Origin: an uncultured Frankiales bacterium
GTDB taxonomy: Bacteria; Actinomycetota; Actinomycetes; Mycobacteriales; SCTD01
DNA: 28,636 nt
Assembly: GCA_946479905.1 (NCBI GenBank)
Contig: CAMLIA010000029.1
Span: 1 to 28,636 of the forward strand
Direction: 5' to 3'
In this document: positions 17,368 to 24,859 of the stretch, piece after piece
How positions within the stretch are numbered: the stretch's first letter is position 1
Layout of the letters: each line of letters opens with the position of its first letter
Made by a program: the position numbers and the translations under genes
The notes under the pieces: generated by a model
Seen by the model: only the letters and a program-made list of their open reading frames with translations
Told to the model about the DNA's origin: nothing
Database searches by the model: none

Positions 17368-18251
17368 GCCCTGACCTCCGCGACGAGCACCCGGCGCAGC
17401 TGCGGTGCGTACGCCCGCCCGAGCAGGGCGACGAGCAGCAGCACCAGGGTCACGTCGAAGTCGAGCCCGCCCAGCGGCAGGTCCTTGAGGTACCGCAGCG
17501 CGAACGCCTGCGCGAGCCCCAGGACGGTGGCCCCCCACACGGCGCCGGGCAGGCTGTCGAGGCCACCGATCACCGCGGCAGCGAGGCCACCGAGGTAGAG
17601 GCGGCTCGCGTAGCCGGGGGTGATGACCCCGACCGTCGGCTCCACCAGCAGCGCGGCGACGGCGGCGAGGGCGAACGACGCCGCCCACAGGGTCATGCGG
17701 ATCCGGGAGACCCGGACGCCGACCAGCCGGGTCGCCGACGCGTCGTCAGCGGCGGCGAGGATGGCGAGCCCGAAGTCGGTGCGGCGCAGGAACGCCTGCA
17801 GCCCGAAGCCGAGCAGCGCCGCCGCGACGATGGCGGCGATCTGGATGGGGCTGACGATCAGGCCGTCGACGTCCAGACCGCCGGTCACCGGCGGCTTCAG
17901 GGTCTTCGGGTTGTTGCCGTACTTGTTGAGCTCGACGGCGAGGATCGTGGCCGCCAGGGCAACCGTGAGGATCGAGGTGACGACCGGGTCGGCGTCGACG
18001 GAGCGCCGCACGAGCAGGAACTCGAAGGCCGCGCCGGCGACGGCCGAGACGACCACGGCGACGATCGCGCCGACCCACCACGACCAGCCGTGGTCGGTGA
18101 CGAGGAACGCGGCGAGGAACAGCGCGGCCGTGCCGATCTCCCCGCCGGCGAAGGTGAGCACCTTGGTGCCGCGGTAGACGAGCACGACGCCGAGGGCGAA
18201 GAGGGCGTAGATGCCGGCCGAGATGAGGCCGAGCGCGATGACCTGGATCAC
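17364..18251 (-). CDS. livH: LivH-type ABC transporter permease
   Basis: A 295-residue LivH-family permease, normal length, with about eight hydrophobic segments. The opening VIQVIALGLISAGIYALFAL and GVVLVYRGTKVLTFAGGEIG are characteristic of LivH (the equivalent of GLxxGxxYALxALGL and VNFAHGE). The coupling region LRRTDFGLAILAAADDASAT and LVGVRVSRIRM, and LGGLAAAVIGGLDSLPGAVWG, are also typical. It forms the membrane channel with the LivM half of the next gene. The GTG start at 18251 overlaps the stop of the upstream binding-protein gene (GTGA), so transporter and receptor are co-translated. The KYGNNPKTLKPP segment is probably an external loop. Confidence 0.93.
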   Translation of the reverse strand: MIQVIALGLISAGIYALFALGVVLVYRGTKVLTFAGGEIGTAALFLAAFLVTDHGWSWWVGAIVAVVVSAVAGAAFEFLLVRRSVDADPVVTSILTVALAATILAVELNKYGNNPKTLKPPVTGGLDVDGLIVSPIQIAAIVAAALLGFGLQAFLRRTDFGLAILAAADDASATRLVGVRVSRIRMTLWAASFALAAVAALLVEPTVGVITPGYASRLYLGGLAAAVIGGLDSLPGAVWGATVLGLAQAFALRYLKDLPLGGLDFDVTLVLLLVALLGRAYAPQLRRVLVAEVRA

Positions 18252-19747
18252 GGGCCCACGCACTTGCGGGTCTCGCGCCAGTTCACCTTGCCGGACGGCG
18301 ATCGGTAGGTCTGCATGAACGTGAGGTACTGGGCGCCGTGGTGGTGGTCGCCGTGCACGAAGTCGATCGTGCAGGCCGACGCGATCGGCACCTTGTCGTA
18401 GTGCTGCAGCACCTCCACGAAGCGGTTGCGGGTGCAGTCCTTGCCGCACTCGAGCAGCTGGCGGTACAGCGCCTTCTGCCCCACCCAGTTGAGGAAGAGC
18501 AGGTCACCGGCGACACCGGTCAGGTCGGGGCCGTCCGGCTGCGGGTCGTACTTGGCGTACTGCGCCTCGAACTCCTTCATGTCCTCGGCGTAGCTGGCGA
18601 AGCTGCCGGCGTAGTCGCGGTAGCTGTAGGCCGGGTACATCGCGACCCCGTCCATCGGGGGGCTCATCGCGTTGTCGCCGAGCGTCTGGCTGGTGAGGTT
18701 GAAGGGGAAGACCAGCAGGTTGGGCGACCAGGCCTGCGACTTCATCTGCGTGACGACCTCGGTCGTCTCCACGGCGTTCAGCCAGATCCAGACGACCTGC
18801 GCCCCGGCGTTGCGGAGGTTGGTGATCTGGCTGGTGTAGTTGCCGGCGCTGGCCGCGGCCTTCTCCTGGTCGACGACGTCGAGGCCGCGGGCCTTGGCCA
18901 GCTTCAGGAACGCCTGCACGCCCGGTTCCCAGTCGGCGCTGTCGCGCTTGAGGATGCCGATCTTCTTGCCCTTGTACTTGCTCAGCGCGAGCTGCGCGAA
19001 GGCCTCGCCGGTGCGCTCCACGGTCGGCAGCTCGCTGAAGGAGTACTGCAGCCCTTGCGACCCCTTGATGGTGGCGGTGTGGTGCAGGTAGAGGGTGTGG
19101 GTCTTCTCCGCGTCGTTGCGCACGGTCGGGATCTGGTCGAACCCGATGCCCCCGAGCATCATGAAGACCTTCTTCGCGATGCAGGTCGTCGCGGCGGTGT
19201 GCGCGTCGGCGGCCGTGTAGTTGTCGTTCTCGTAGCTCACGTTGACCTTGCGGCCGAACACCCCGCCCTTCTCCTTGTTGATCGCGGTCCAGAAGACGTT
19301 GAGGTCCTGGACGCGGGTCTTGAACGCGGGGGCGTAGGTGAGGGCGGCGTGGGCGCAGATGCTGATGGAGCTGGAGCTCAGCCCGATGCGGTCCTCGGCC
19401 GGTGTGAACAGGTGCACCGAGCTGGTGTCCACCGGCTGGGGCGCGCCCGTGGTGGCCCCGCCACCCGGTCCGGAGCCCCCGCTGCTCGTCGTACCGCCGG
19501 TGCCCGTGGTGCCGGACGTGGGTCGGGTGCCACCGGAGCCGCTGGTGCCGGAGGTCCCGGGGGTGGTGACCCCGGTGCTGCTCCCGGCGGCTGCCCCACC
19601 CGTGCTGCCTGCGGCGGAGCCGACGACCGGCTGTCGCGGGCTGTCGAGGGCACCGGGAGCGGCAGGGGCGGAGGAGCAGGCGGTGACCGCGAGCCCGACG
19701 AGCCCGAGGGTCGCCAGCAGCCGGCGGTGCGGTGTCACAGGGGGCAT
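18248..19747 (-). CDS. Solute-binding lipoprotein of the Liv-type transporter, copy 2 (first gene of the operon)
   Basis: A 499-residue binding protein. The signal MPPVTPHRRLLATLGLVGLA ends in lipobox VTAC. A low-complexity Gly/Ser/Thr linker of about 85 residues follows (GTSGTSGSGG, GTTGTGGTTSSGGSGPGGG). The type I binding-protein domain starts near SSISICAHAALTYAP and includes KRDSADWEPGVQAFLKLA and VVWIWLNAVETTEVV. Near the C-terminus the family motif is His-rich (VHGDHHHGAQY), which could bind metal but may be only a variant of the usual motif. Several Cys suggest disulfides. The ATG at 19747 is chosen over an upstream GTG (19765) because it gives a standard lipoprotein signal. It is the natural receptor for the LivH/LivMG/LivF transporter. 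Confidence 0.88.
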   Translation of the reverse strand: MPPVTPHRRLLATLGLVGLAVTACSSAPAAPGALDSPRQPVVGSAAGSTGGAAAGSSTGVTTPGTSGTSGSGGTRPTSGTTGTGGTTSSGGSGPGGGATTGAPQPVDTSSVHLFTPAEDRIGLSSSSISICAHAALTYAPAFKTRVQDLNVFWTAINKEKGGVFGRKVNVSYENDNYTAADAHTAATTCIAKKVFMMLGGIGFDQIPTVRNDAEKTHTLYLHHTATIKGSQGLQYSFSELPTVERTGEAFAQLALSKYKGKKIGILKRDSADWEPGVQAFLKLAKARGLDVVDQEKAAASAGNYTSQITNLRNAGAQVVWIWLNAVETTEVVTQMKSQAWSPNLLVFPFNLTSQTLGDNAMSPPMDGVAMYPAYSYRDYAGSFASYAEDMKEFEAQYAKYDPQPDGPDLTGVAGDLLFLNWVGQKALYRQLLECGKDCTRNRFVEVLQHYDKVPIASACTIDFVHGDHHHGAQYLTFMQTYRSPSGKVNWRETRKCVGP

Positions 19748-19798
19748 GGCTGTGAAGTACGCCACAGGAGCGCGGGATCCTGCACAGCGAGTTCGTGA

Positions 19799-19823
19799 AT
19801 CTCACAAGGAGTTCTTGTGAGAT
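19799..19823. promoter_or_regulatory. Perfect 25-bp palindrome in the divergent promoter region
   Basis: ATCTCACAAG (19799-19808) and CTTGTGAGAT (19814-19823) are perfect 10-bp arms around GAGTT. Flanking bases add overlapping shorter palindromes: GTGA-ATC-TCAC (19795-19805) and TTGTG-N5-CACAA (19815-19829). It sits between the divergent Liv operon and the ABC exporter pair and covers the expected -35 zone of the exporter promoter. It is probably an operator; the binder is unknown, and PucR from the operon is one candidate. Confidence 0.75.
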
Positions 19824-19844
19824 CCACAACGGGGCGGGAGTCGG

Positions 19845-19850
19845 TAGCGT
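19845..19850 (+). promoter_or_regulatory. -10 element of the ABC exporter genes (probably leaderless)
   Basis: TAGCGT fits TAnnnT and ends seven bases before the GTG at 19858, so transcription would begin at or next to the start codon. No Shine-Dalgarno lies before the GTG. This spacing is the usual sign of a leaderless actinobacterial mRNA. No clear -35 is seen; the palindrome occupies that zone. Confidence 0.5.
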
Positions 19851-19857
19851 CTGACGC

Positions 19858-21636
19858 GTGCTGACGAGGCGCCCGGAGTGGCAGTTCTTCCGCTCGCTGT
19901 GGCACGCCGACCGGCCGCTCGCCGCCGCCTGGTGGCTGCTGCTGCTCGCACGGGGCCTGCTGCCGATCGCCCTCGCCGTCGCCACCGGGCGCGTCGTCGA
20001 CGACATCAGCGACGGCCGGCCGCTGACCGCCTCGCTGGTCGTCGTCGGTGCGCTGTTCGTCGTGCTGCAGGTCGCCGCGCCGCTGCACTCGGGCGTGGCG
20101 GCGAACCTCGGCAACCGCGAGGCCGCGTGGCTCTACGACCAGCTCACCGACGCGTGCGTCACGCCGCCCGGCATCGGCCACCTCGAGGACCCGGAGCTGG
20201 CCGACGACCTCACCGTGGCCCGCGAGTTCGACCTGGGGCACACCGGTCCGCCGATGAGCTTCAACGTCGACTTCATCGCCCAGTCCATGGTGACGCTGGT
20301 CGCCGGGCTGGCCGCCGCCCTCGCGCTGGGCTGGTACGTCTGGTGGGGGCCGCTCGTCGTCGGCGGCGCGTGGGTCTCGACGCACTACCTGCTGCGCGAG
20401 AGCGGCGTGTGGAAGGACCGCAACACCGCCGAGGTGCGCAGCGCGCAGCGCGACGCCGACTACGCCTACCGGATGGCCGTCGAACCACCGGCCGCCAAGG
20501 AGCTGCGGCTGTTCGGCCTGGCACCGTGGACGATCGACCGGTTCACCGAGCGCCGCCGCCGCCTCTACGACCTGCAGACCGAGGCCACCCGGCTGCGCGA
20601 GCGCTCGGTGCTGGTGGCGCTCCTCGTGGTCGGCGGTGCCAACGCGGTCTTCTTCTGGGCGCTGTCCCGCCGTGACGGCGGCCTGGGGAGCACGGTGGTC
20701 GCCGCCCAGCTCGCCGCGCAGGCCGGCGCGATCGCCTTCGGCGGCCTGAACTGGACCATGGACGCATGCGCCTCCGCGGTGCGGGCCGTGCTGCGGATGC
20801 GGTCGGCGATGGCCCCGCGCGGCGCGCTCTCGCCGGGTACGACGGACGCGACCGACCTCGAGGTCGAGCTCTCGCTCGAGGGCGTGTGCTTCGCCTACCC
20901 GCGCACCGACCGCGCGGTCTTCGCCGGCCTCGACCTGCACGTCCCGGCGGGCACGTCGCTGGCGATCGTCGGGCAGAACGGCGCGGGCAAGACGACCCTC
21001 GCGAAGCTGCTGTGCCGGCTCTACGACCCGAGCGAGGGCGTCGTGCGCGTCGGCGGGGTCGACCTGCGCTCGCTCGACATCGACTCCTGGCGGCAGCGCG
21101 TCACCGCGGTGTTCCAGGACTTCGTCCGCTTCGAGCTGTCGCTGCGCGACAACGTCGACCCGGGGCACGTCGCCACCGACGAGCAGGTGCTCGCCGCGCT
21201 GCACGACGCCGGCGCCGACGGCCTGGCGGAGCTCGACCAGAAGCTGTCGAAGGCCTACGCCGGCGGCACCGACCTCTCCGGCGGCCAGTGGCAGCGGGTC
21301 GCCCTCGCACGCGCCCTCTGCGCCGTGCGGGCCGGTGCCGGTCTCGTGCTGCTCGACGAGCCGACCGCGCAGCTCGACGTCCGTGGGGAAGCGGAGATCT
21401 TCGGCCGGGTGCTCGAGGCCACCCGCGGCGTCACCACGATCCTCGTCTCGCACCGGTTCTCCACCGTCCGGCAGGCCGACCGGATCTGCGTCCTCGAGCA
21501 CGGTCGCGTGATCGAGCTCGGCAGCCACGAGGAGCTGATGGCCCTGGGCGGCAGGTACCGCACCATGTTCGACCTGCAGGCGTCGCGCTTCTTCGAGGAG
21601 TCCTCCGAGGAGGAGGGAGTCGTGCATGCCCTTTGA
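19858..21636 (+). CDS. ABC exporter half-transporter (permease + ATPase), subunit 1
   Basis: A 592-residue fused exporter half. Residues 1-330 form the transmembrane domain (AAAWWLLLLARGLLPIALAV and four or five further segments; the EPPAAKELRLFGL coupling helix lies near 209-221). Residues 335-592 form the nucleotide-binding domain: Walker A GQNGAGKT 372-379, Q-loop VFQDFVRFELSLRDNV, canonical signature LSGGQ 473-477 followed by WQ, Walker B VLLDE 497-501, and H-loop VSHRFSTV. This SGGQWQ form is common in lantibiotic/peptide-type and related exporters. Its stop overlaps the start of subunit 2 by 11 bp, so the two probably form a heterodimer. No precursor peptide or modification gene is nearby, so the cargo is unknown. 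Confidence 0.93.
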   Translation: MLTRRPEWQFFRSLWHADRPLAAAWWLLLLARGLLPIALAVATGRVVDDISDGRPLTASLVVVGALFVVLQVAAPLHSGVAANLGNREAAWLYDQLTDACVTPPGIGHLEDPELADDLTVAREFDLGHTGPPMSFNVDFIAQSMVTLVAGLAAALALGWYVWWGPLVVGGAWVSTHYLLRESGVWKDRNTAEVRSAQRDADYAYRMAVEPPAAKELRLFGLAPWTIDRFTERRRRLYDLQTEATRLRERSVLVALLVVGGANAVFFWALSRRDGGLGSTVVAAQLAAQAGAIAFGGLNWTMDACASAVRAVLRMRSAMAPRGALSPGTTDATDLEVELSLEGVCFAYPRTDRAVFAGLDLHVPAGTSLAIVGQNGAGKTTLAKLLCRLYDPSEGVVRVGGVDLRSLDIDSWRQRVTAVFQDFVRFELSLRDNVDPGHVATDEQVLAALHDAGADGLAELDQKLSKAYAGGTDLSGGQWQRVALARALCAVRAGAGLVLLDEPTAQLDVRGEAEIFGRVLEATRGVTTILVSHRFSTVRQADRICVLEHGRVIELGSHEELMALGGRYRTMFDLQASRFFEESSEEEGVVHAL

Positions 21637-23413
21637 CATGGCCCCCGACGCCGAGCTGCCGCCCGCCGTCCCGTCGATGGTGCGGCTGGTCCGCCTCGGC
21701 TGGGTGAACGAGCGACGACTGCTGCTCGTCGCGACCTCGCTTGCCTTCGCCGCCTCGCTGCCGGACGCGCTGATCGCCCTGTGGCTGAAGCTGATCGGTG
21801 ACGCCGCCCAGCACCACGACCGCACCCAGCTGCTCCTCGCCGGCCTCGCGCTCGGCTTCTCGACGACGGGCACCTGGTTGCTGCGCACCGTGGCGGACCG
21901 CGCCCAGCGCCGCTTCCGGGACCGCATCGCCATCGCCCTGGAGTCGCACGTCGCCCGGCTGCAGGCCTCGGTCGCGACCATCGCCCACCAGGAGCGGCCG
22001 GGGCTGCTGGACCGGCTCGCCGTGCTGCGCAACCAGACCTTCGTCCTCGACCACCTGTACATGTCGCTGCTGTCGACCCTGGGCTGGGTCGTGCGGCTGG
22101 GCGCCACGGGCGCGCTGCTCGCCTCGGTGCACCCGGCGCTGCTGCTGCTGCCGCTCGCCGCGCTGCCGACGGTGCTGTCCTCGACCTGGCGTCCTGCCGT
22201 CGAGCGCGCCACCGAGGAGCGGGCGGCTCCCGACCAGCGGATGGCCGCGCACCTGTTCCAGACCGCGACGACCGCCGCGGCGGGCAAGGAGGTGCGGGTC
22301 ACCGGCATCGGACCGGCGCTCGCGCGCGACCGCCGCGCGGCCTGGGAGCGCTGGTACGCCCCCGTCTCCCGCGCGCGCTGGACCAGCGCGGCCGTCGACG
22401 TCGCGGGGTGGGCGGTCTTCGGGATCGCCTACGCGCTCGCCGTCGCCTGGGTCGCCTCGGGGCTGCACCGGTCGGCCGGCGACGTGCTCCTGGTGCTCGC
22501 CGCAGGCGGCCGGCTCTCGGCGTACGTCGCCTCTACGGTGAGCGAGATCGGCTTCCTGCGCGGCATCTGGATGGACGGGTCCCGTCGCCTGGTGTGGCTG
22601 GAGAGGTACGCGGCCGGCCTCGTCGAGTCGGCGGACGTCCCCGTGCCGAAGTCGCTGGGCGAGGGCATCCGCCTCACGGGCGTGTCCTTCGCCTACCCGG
22701 GCACCTCCCGACTGGTGCTCGAGGACGTCTCCGTGCTGCTGCCAGCCGGTTCGGTGGTCGCGATCGTCGGCGAGAACGGCGCCGGCAAGTCGACGCTCGT
22801 GAAGCTGCTCACCAAGATGTACGAGCCGACCTCCGGGACCATCACCGTCGACGGGGAGCCGTTGGCGCGGATGTCGCCGGACGCGTGGCGCGCCCGCACG
22901 GCCGGGGCCTTCCAGGACTTCGCGCGCTTCGAGTTCGCCGTGCAGCGGTCGGTCGGGCTCGGCGACGTCGACCGGGTCGACTCGCGCGAGGCGGTGACGT
23001 CGGCGGTGGCGGCGGCCGGGGCCGCCGACGTGGTGGCGGCGCTGCCCTCGGGGCTGGACACGCAGCTCGGCGCCACCTGGCCCGAGGGCGTGGACCTGTC
23101 CGTCGGGCAGTGGCAGAAGGTCGCGCTGGCGCGCGGCTTCGTGCGTGACGAGCCGCTGCTGCTGGTGCTCGACGAGCCGACGTCCGCGCTCGACGCGGAG
23201 ACCGAGCACGCGCTCTTCGAGCAGTACGCGCAGGCCCGGGGCGCGGGCATCACGCTGCTGGTGTCGCACCGGTTCTCGACGGTGCGGATGGCCGACCTCA
23301 TCGTCGTGCTCGACGGCGCGCACGTCGCCCAGGTCGGCTCGCACGAGGAGCTGATGGCGCGCGGCGGCCCGTACGCCGAGCTCTACACGATCCAGGCCGC
23401 GGCCTACCGCTGA
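21626..23413 (+). CDS. ABC exporter half-transporter (permease + ATPase), subunit 2 with variant signature
   Basis: A 595-residue exporter half, paralogous in layout to subunit 1. The transmembrane domain covers about 1-345, with an AAGKEVRVTGIG coupling segment. The ATPase domain follows: Walker A GENGAGKS 382-389, Q-loop AFQDFARFEFAVQRSV, signature LSVGQW 491-496, Walker B LLVLDEPTSALD, H-loop VSHRFSTV. The third position of the LSGGQ signature is Val instead of Gly, so one composite ATP site is probably weak, as in many heterodimeric exporters. The ATG at 21626 lies inside the end of subunit 1 and is preceded by GGAGGAGGGA. An alternative ATG five codons later is possible. The gene ends 38 bp before the decarboxylase-like gene, which has its own promoter. 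Confidence 0.92.
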   Translation: MPFDMAPDAELPPAVPSMVRLVRLGWVNERRLLLVATSLAFAASLPDALIALWLKLIGDAAQHHDRTQLLLAGLALGFSTTGTWLLRTVADRAQRRFRDRIAIALESHVARLQASVATIAHQERPGLLDRLAVLRNQTFVLDHLYMSLLSTLGWVVRLGATGALLASVHPALLLLPLAALPTVLSSTWRPAVERATEERAAPDQRMAAHLFQTATTAAAGKEVRVTGIGPALARDRRAAWERWYAPVSRARWTSAAVDVAGWAVFGIAYALAVAWVASGLHRSAGDVLLVLAAGGRLSAYVASTVSEIGFLRGIWMDGSRRLVWLERYAAGLVESADVPVPKSLGEGIRLTGVSFAYPGTSRLVLEDVSVLLPAGSVVAIVGENGAGKSTLVKLLTKMYEPTSGTITVDGEPLARMSPDAWRARTAGAFQDFARFEFAVQRSVGLGDVDRVDSREAVTSAVAAAGAADVVAALPSGLDTQLGATWPEGVDLSVGQWQKVALARGFVRDEPLLLVLDEPTSALDAETEHALFEQYAQARGAGITLLVSHRFSTVRMADLIVVLDGAHVAQVGSHEELMARGGPYAELYTIQAAAYR

Positions 23414-23415
23414 GC

Positions 23416-23442
23416 TGTCACAGGCCGTCGGCCTGCGTCGTC
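23416..23442 (+). promoter_or_regulatory. ECF41-type sigma-factor promoter
   Basis: TGTCACA (23416-23422) and CGTC (23439-23442) are separated by exactly 16 bases, matching the published ECF41 consensus TGTCACA-N15/17-CGTC. It lies 8 bp upstream of the ATG of the decarboxylase-like gene, which precedes the ECF41 sigma gene. The spacer holds a perfect hairpin, CAGGCC-GTC-GGCCTG (23421-23435), overlapping the -35, which might also end transcription from the exporter genes. Confidence 0.9.
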
Positions 23443-23450
23443 GGAAGGGC

Positions 23451-23999
23451 ATGGCTCACGTACCTCTCGACCCACATCCCCGCAGCCGTGTCGCACGCGT
23501 GCTGCTGTCCTACGCCCGCCGCAGGTACGGCGACCTGCAGCCGGTCGCGGCCGCCGCCAACCACACCGGCGTGCTCGTGGCCAACGGCGTCCTCGAGACC
23601 GTCGTCGAGAAGCGCTGGCACGCCCTCGACCCGCACCTGAAGTGGCTGGCGGTGCAGGCCTCCGCGGGCGCCATCGGGTGCAGCTGGTGCACCGACTTCG
23701 GCTACTACCTCGGCGTCCAGGAGGGGATCGAGCCGGCGAAGGTCCGCGACGTGCCACGCTGGCGTGACAGCGACGCCTACGACGACAGGGAGCGGCTGGT
23801 GCTGGAGTACGCCGAGCGCGCGACCGCCACTCCTGCCGAGGTCGACGACGAGCTGGCCGACCGGCTCGCTGCGGCCTTCTCCGTCGAGGAGCGCGTCGAG
23901 CTGGCGGCGTGGGTGGCCCTGGAGTCGTACCGGTCCCGCTTCAACGCCGGGCTCGGTCTGGTGTCGCAGGGGTTCTCCGCGTCCTGCGCGCTGGCATGA
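23451..23999 (+). CDS. Carboxymuconolactone decarboxylase / AhpD-like protein
   Basis: A 182-residue CMD-family protein. The redox motif is C77-S-W-C80 in GAIGCSWCTDFGYYLG, the AhpD-type CxxC that can support peroxidase or thiol-redox chemistry. The preceding VVEKRWHALDPHLKWLAVQA and later WVALESYRSRFNAGLGL helices are typical. Length and layout match CMD proteins encoded with ECF41 sigma factors. The ATG at 23451 is preceded by GGAAGG and an exact ECF41 promoter. The stop overlaps the sigma-factor ATG (ATGA). CMD proteins are the commonest targets of ECF41 sigma factors (the 'COE' partner group). Whether it decarboxylates anything is unknown; redox or peroxide defence is more likely given the CxxC. 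Confidence 0.93.
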   Translation: MAHVPLDPHPRSRVARVLLSYARRRYGDLQPVAAAANHTGVLVANGVLETVVEKRWHALDPHLKWLAVQASAGAIGCSWCTDFGYYLGVQEGIEPAKVRDVPRWRDSDAYDDRERLVLEYAERATATPAEVDDELADRLAAAFSVEERVELAAWVALESYRSRFNAGLGLVSQGFSASCALA

Positions 24000-24859
24000 G
24001 GCTCGAGGACTTCCTGGCAGCCCGGCCGATGCTGTTCGCGCTCGCCTACCGGATGCTGGGCAGCGCGTCCGAGGCGGAGGACGTGCTGCAGGAGGCCTGG
24101 CTGCGCGCCGCGCCGGCCGAGGACGTGCGCAACCCCGAGGCCTGGCTGACCACCGTCGTGACCCGGCTGTGCCTGGACGTCCTCGGCTCGGCCCGTGTCC
24201 GGCGGGAGGAGTACGTCGGCCCCTGGCTGCCGGAGCCGCTGGTCTCCACCGACGACGGCCCGGAGCAGGCGGCAGAGCTCGCCGACTCGGTGTCGCTGGC
24301 GTTCCTCGTGCTGCTCGAGGAGCTGTCACCGCCCGAGCGGGCGGCGTTCCTGCTCCGCGAGGTCTTCGGCTTCGACTACGACCAGGTCGCCACGATGCTC
24401 GAGCGGTCCGAGGCGTCCTGTCGCCAGCTGGTGTCGCGTGCCCACAAGCACGTCGCCGAACGGCGCACGCGGTTCACCGCGGACCGCGAGCGCGCCCAGC
24501 AGCTGTCGCTCACGTTCCTGTCCGCCTGCCAGACAGGCGATCTGAGCGTCGTCACCTCGATGCTCGCCCAGGACGCGGTGCTGGTCAGTGACGGCGGCGG
24601 CAAGGTCTCCGCGGCTCGCCGCCCCATCAACGGGCCCGACAAGATCGGCCGGTTCCTCATCGGTGTGCTGCACAAGCCGGGACCGCACATCGACTACCTG
24701 CCGGCGACGGTCAACGGCGAGCCCGGCGTCCTCGGCCTCGTCGACGGCGCGGTCATCACCGCCGTCGCCGTCGAGACGGCAGGCGACCTCATCACCGGGA
24801 TCCGCATCGTCAGCAACCCCGACAAGCTGCACCACCTGCAGGCGAGCCTCAGGCGGTAG
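23996..24859 (+). CDS. sigJ: ECF41 (SigJ-like) RNA polymerase sigma factor with SnoaL-like C-terminus
   Basis: A 287-residue ECF sigma factor. Sigma2 covers about 5-72 (FALAYRMLGSASEAEDVLQE, AWLTTVVTRLCLDVL) and sigma4 about 100-157 (LSPPERAAFLLREVFGFDYD, RSEASCRQLVSRAHKHV). A C-terminal SnoaL-like domain covers 165-287. ECF41 markers are present: WLPEP in the linker (77-81), DGGGK at 199-203 (the usual motif is DGGGR), and NPDKL at 274-278. In ECF41 the fused C-terminal domain controls sigma activity in place of a separate anti-sigma factor, and none is found here. The ATG at 23996 overlaps the stop of the CMD gene. Because the promoter upstream matches its own consensus, the pair is likely autoregulated. 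The inducing signal is unknown. Confidence 0.94.
   Translation: MRLEDFLAARPMLFALAYRMLGSASEAEDVLQEAWLRAAPAEDVRNPEAWLTTVVTRLCLDVLGSARVRREEYVGPWLPEPLVSTDDGPEQAAELADSVSLAFLVLLEELSPPERAAFLLREVFGFDYDQVATMLERSEASCRQLVSRAHKHVAERRTRFTADRERAQQLSLTFLSACQTGDLSVVTSMLAQDAVLVSDGGGKVSAARRPINGPDKIGRFLIGVLHKPGPHIDYLPATVNGEPGVLGLVDGAVITAVAVETAGDLITGIRIVSNPDKLHHLQASLRR

Noticed and set aside
15643..17598. Long open frame of 651 codons on the plus strand
   Set aside because: It is antisense to the fused LivM-LivG gene, whose motifs are intact. Its own translation is a compositional product of GC-rich codons (E/G/R/D/Q-rich) without a domain.
19733..19739. TGTCACA, a possible second ECF41 -35
   Set aside because: No CGTC occurs 15-17 bases downstream on the plus strand, and the site lies in the start of SBP2. 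It is a chance match.
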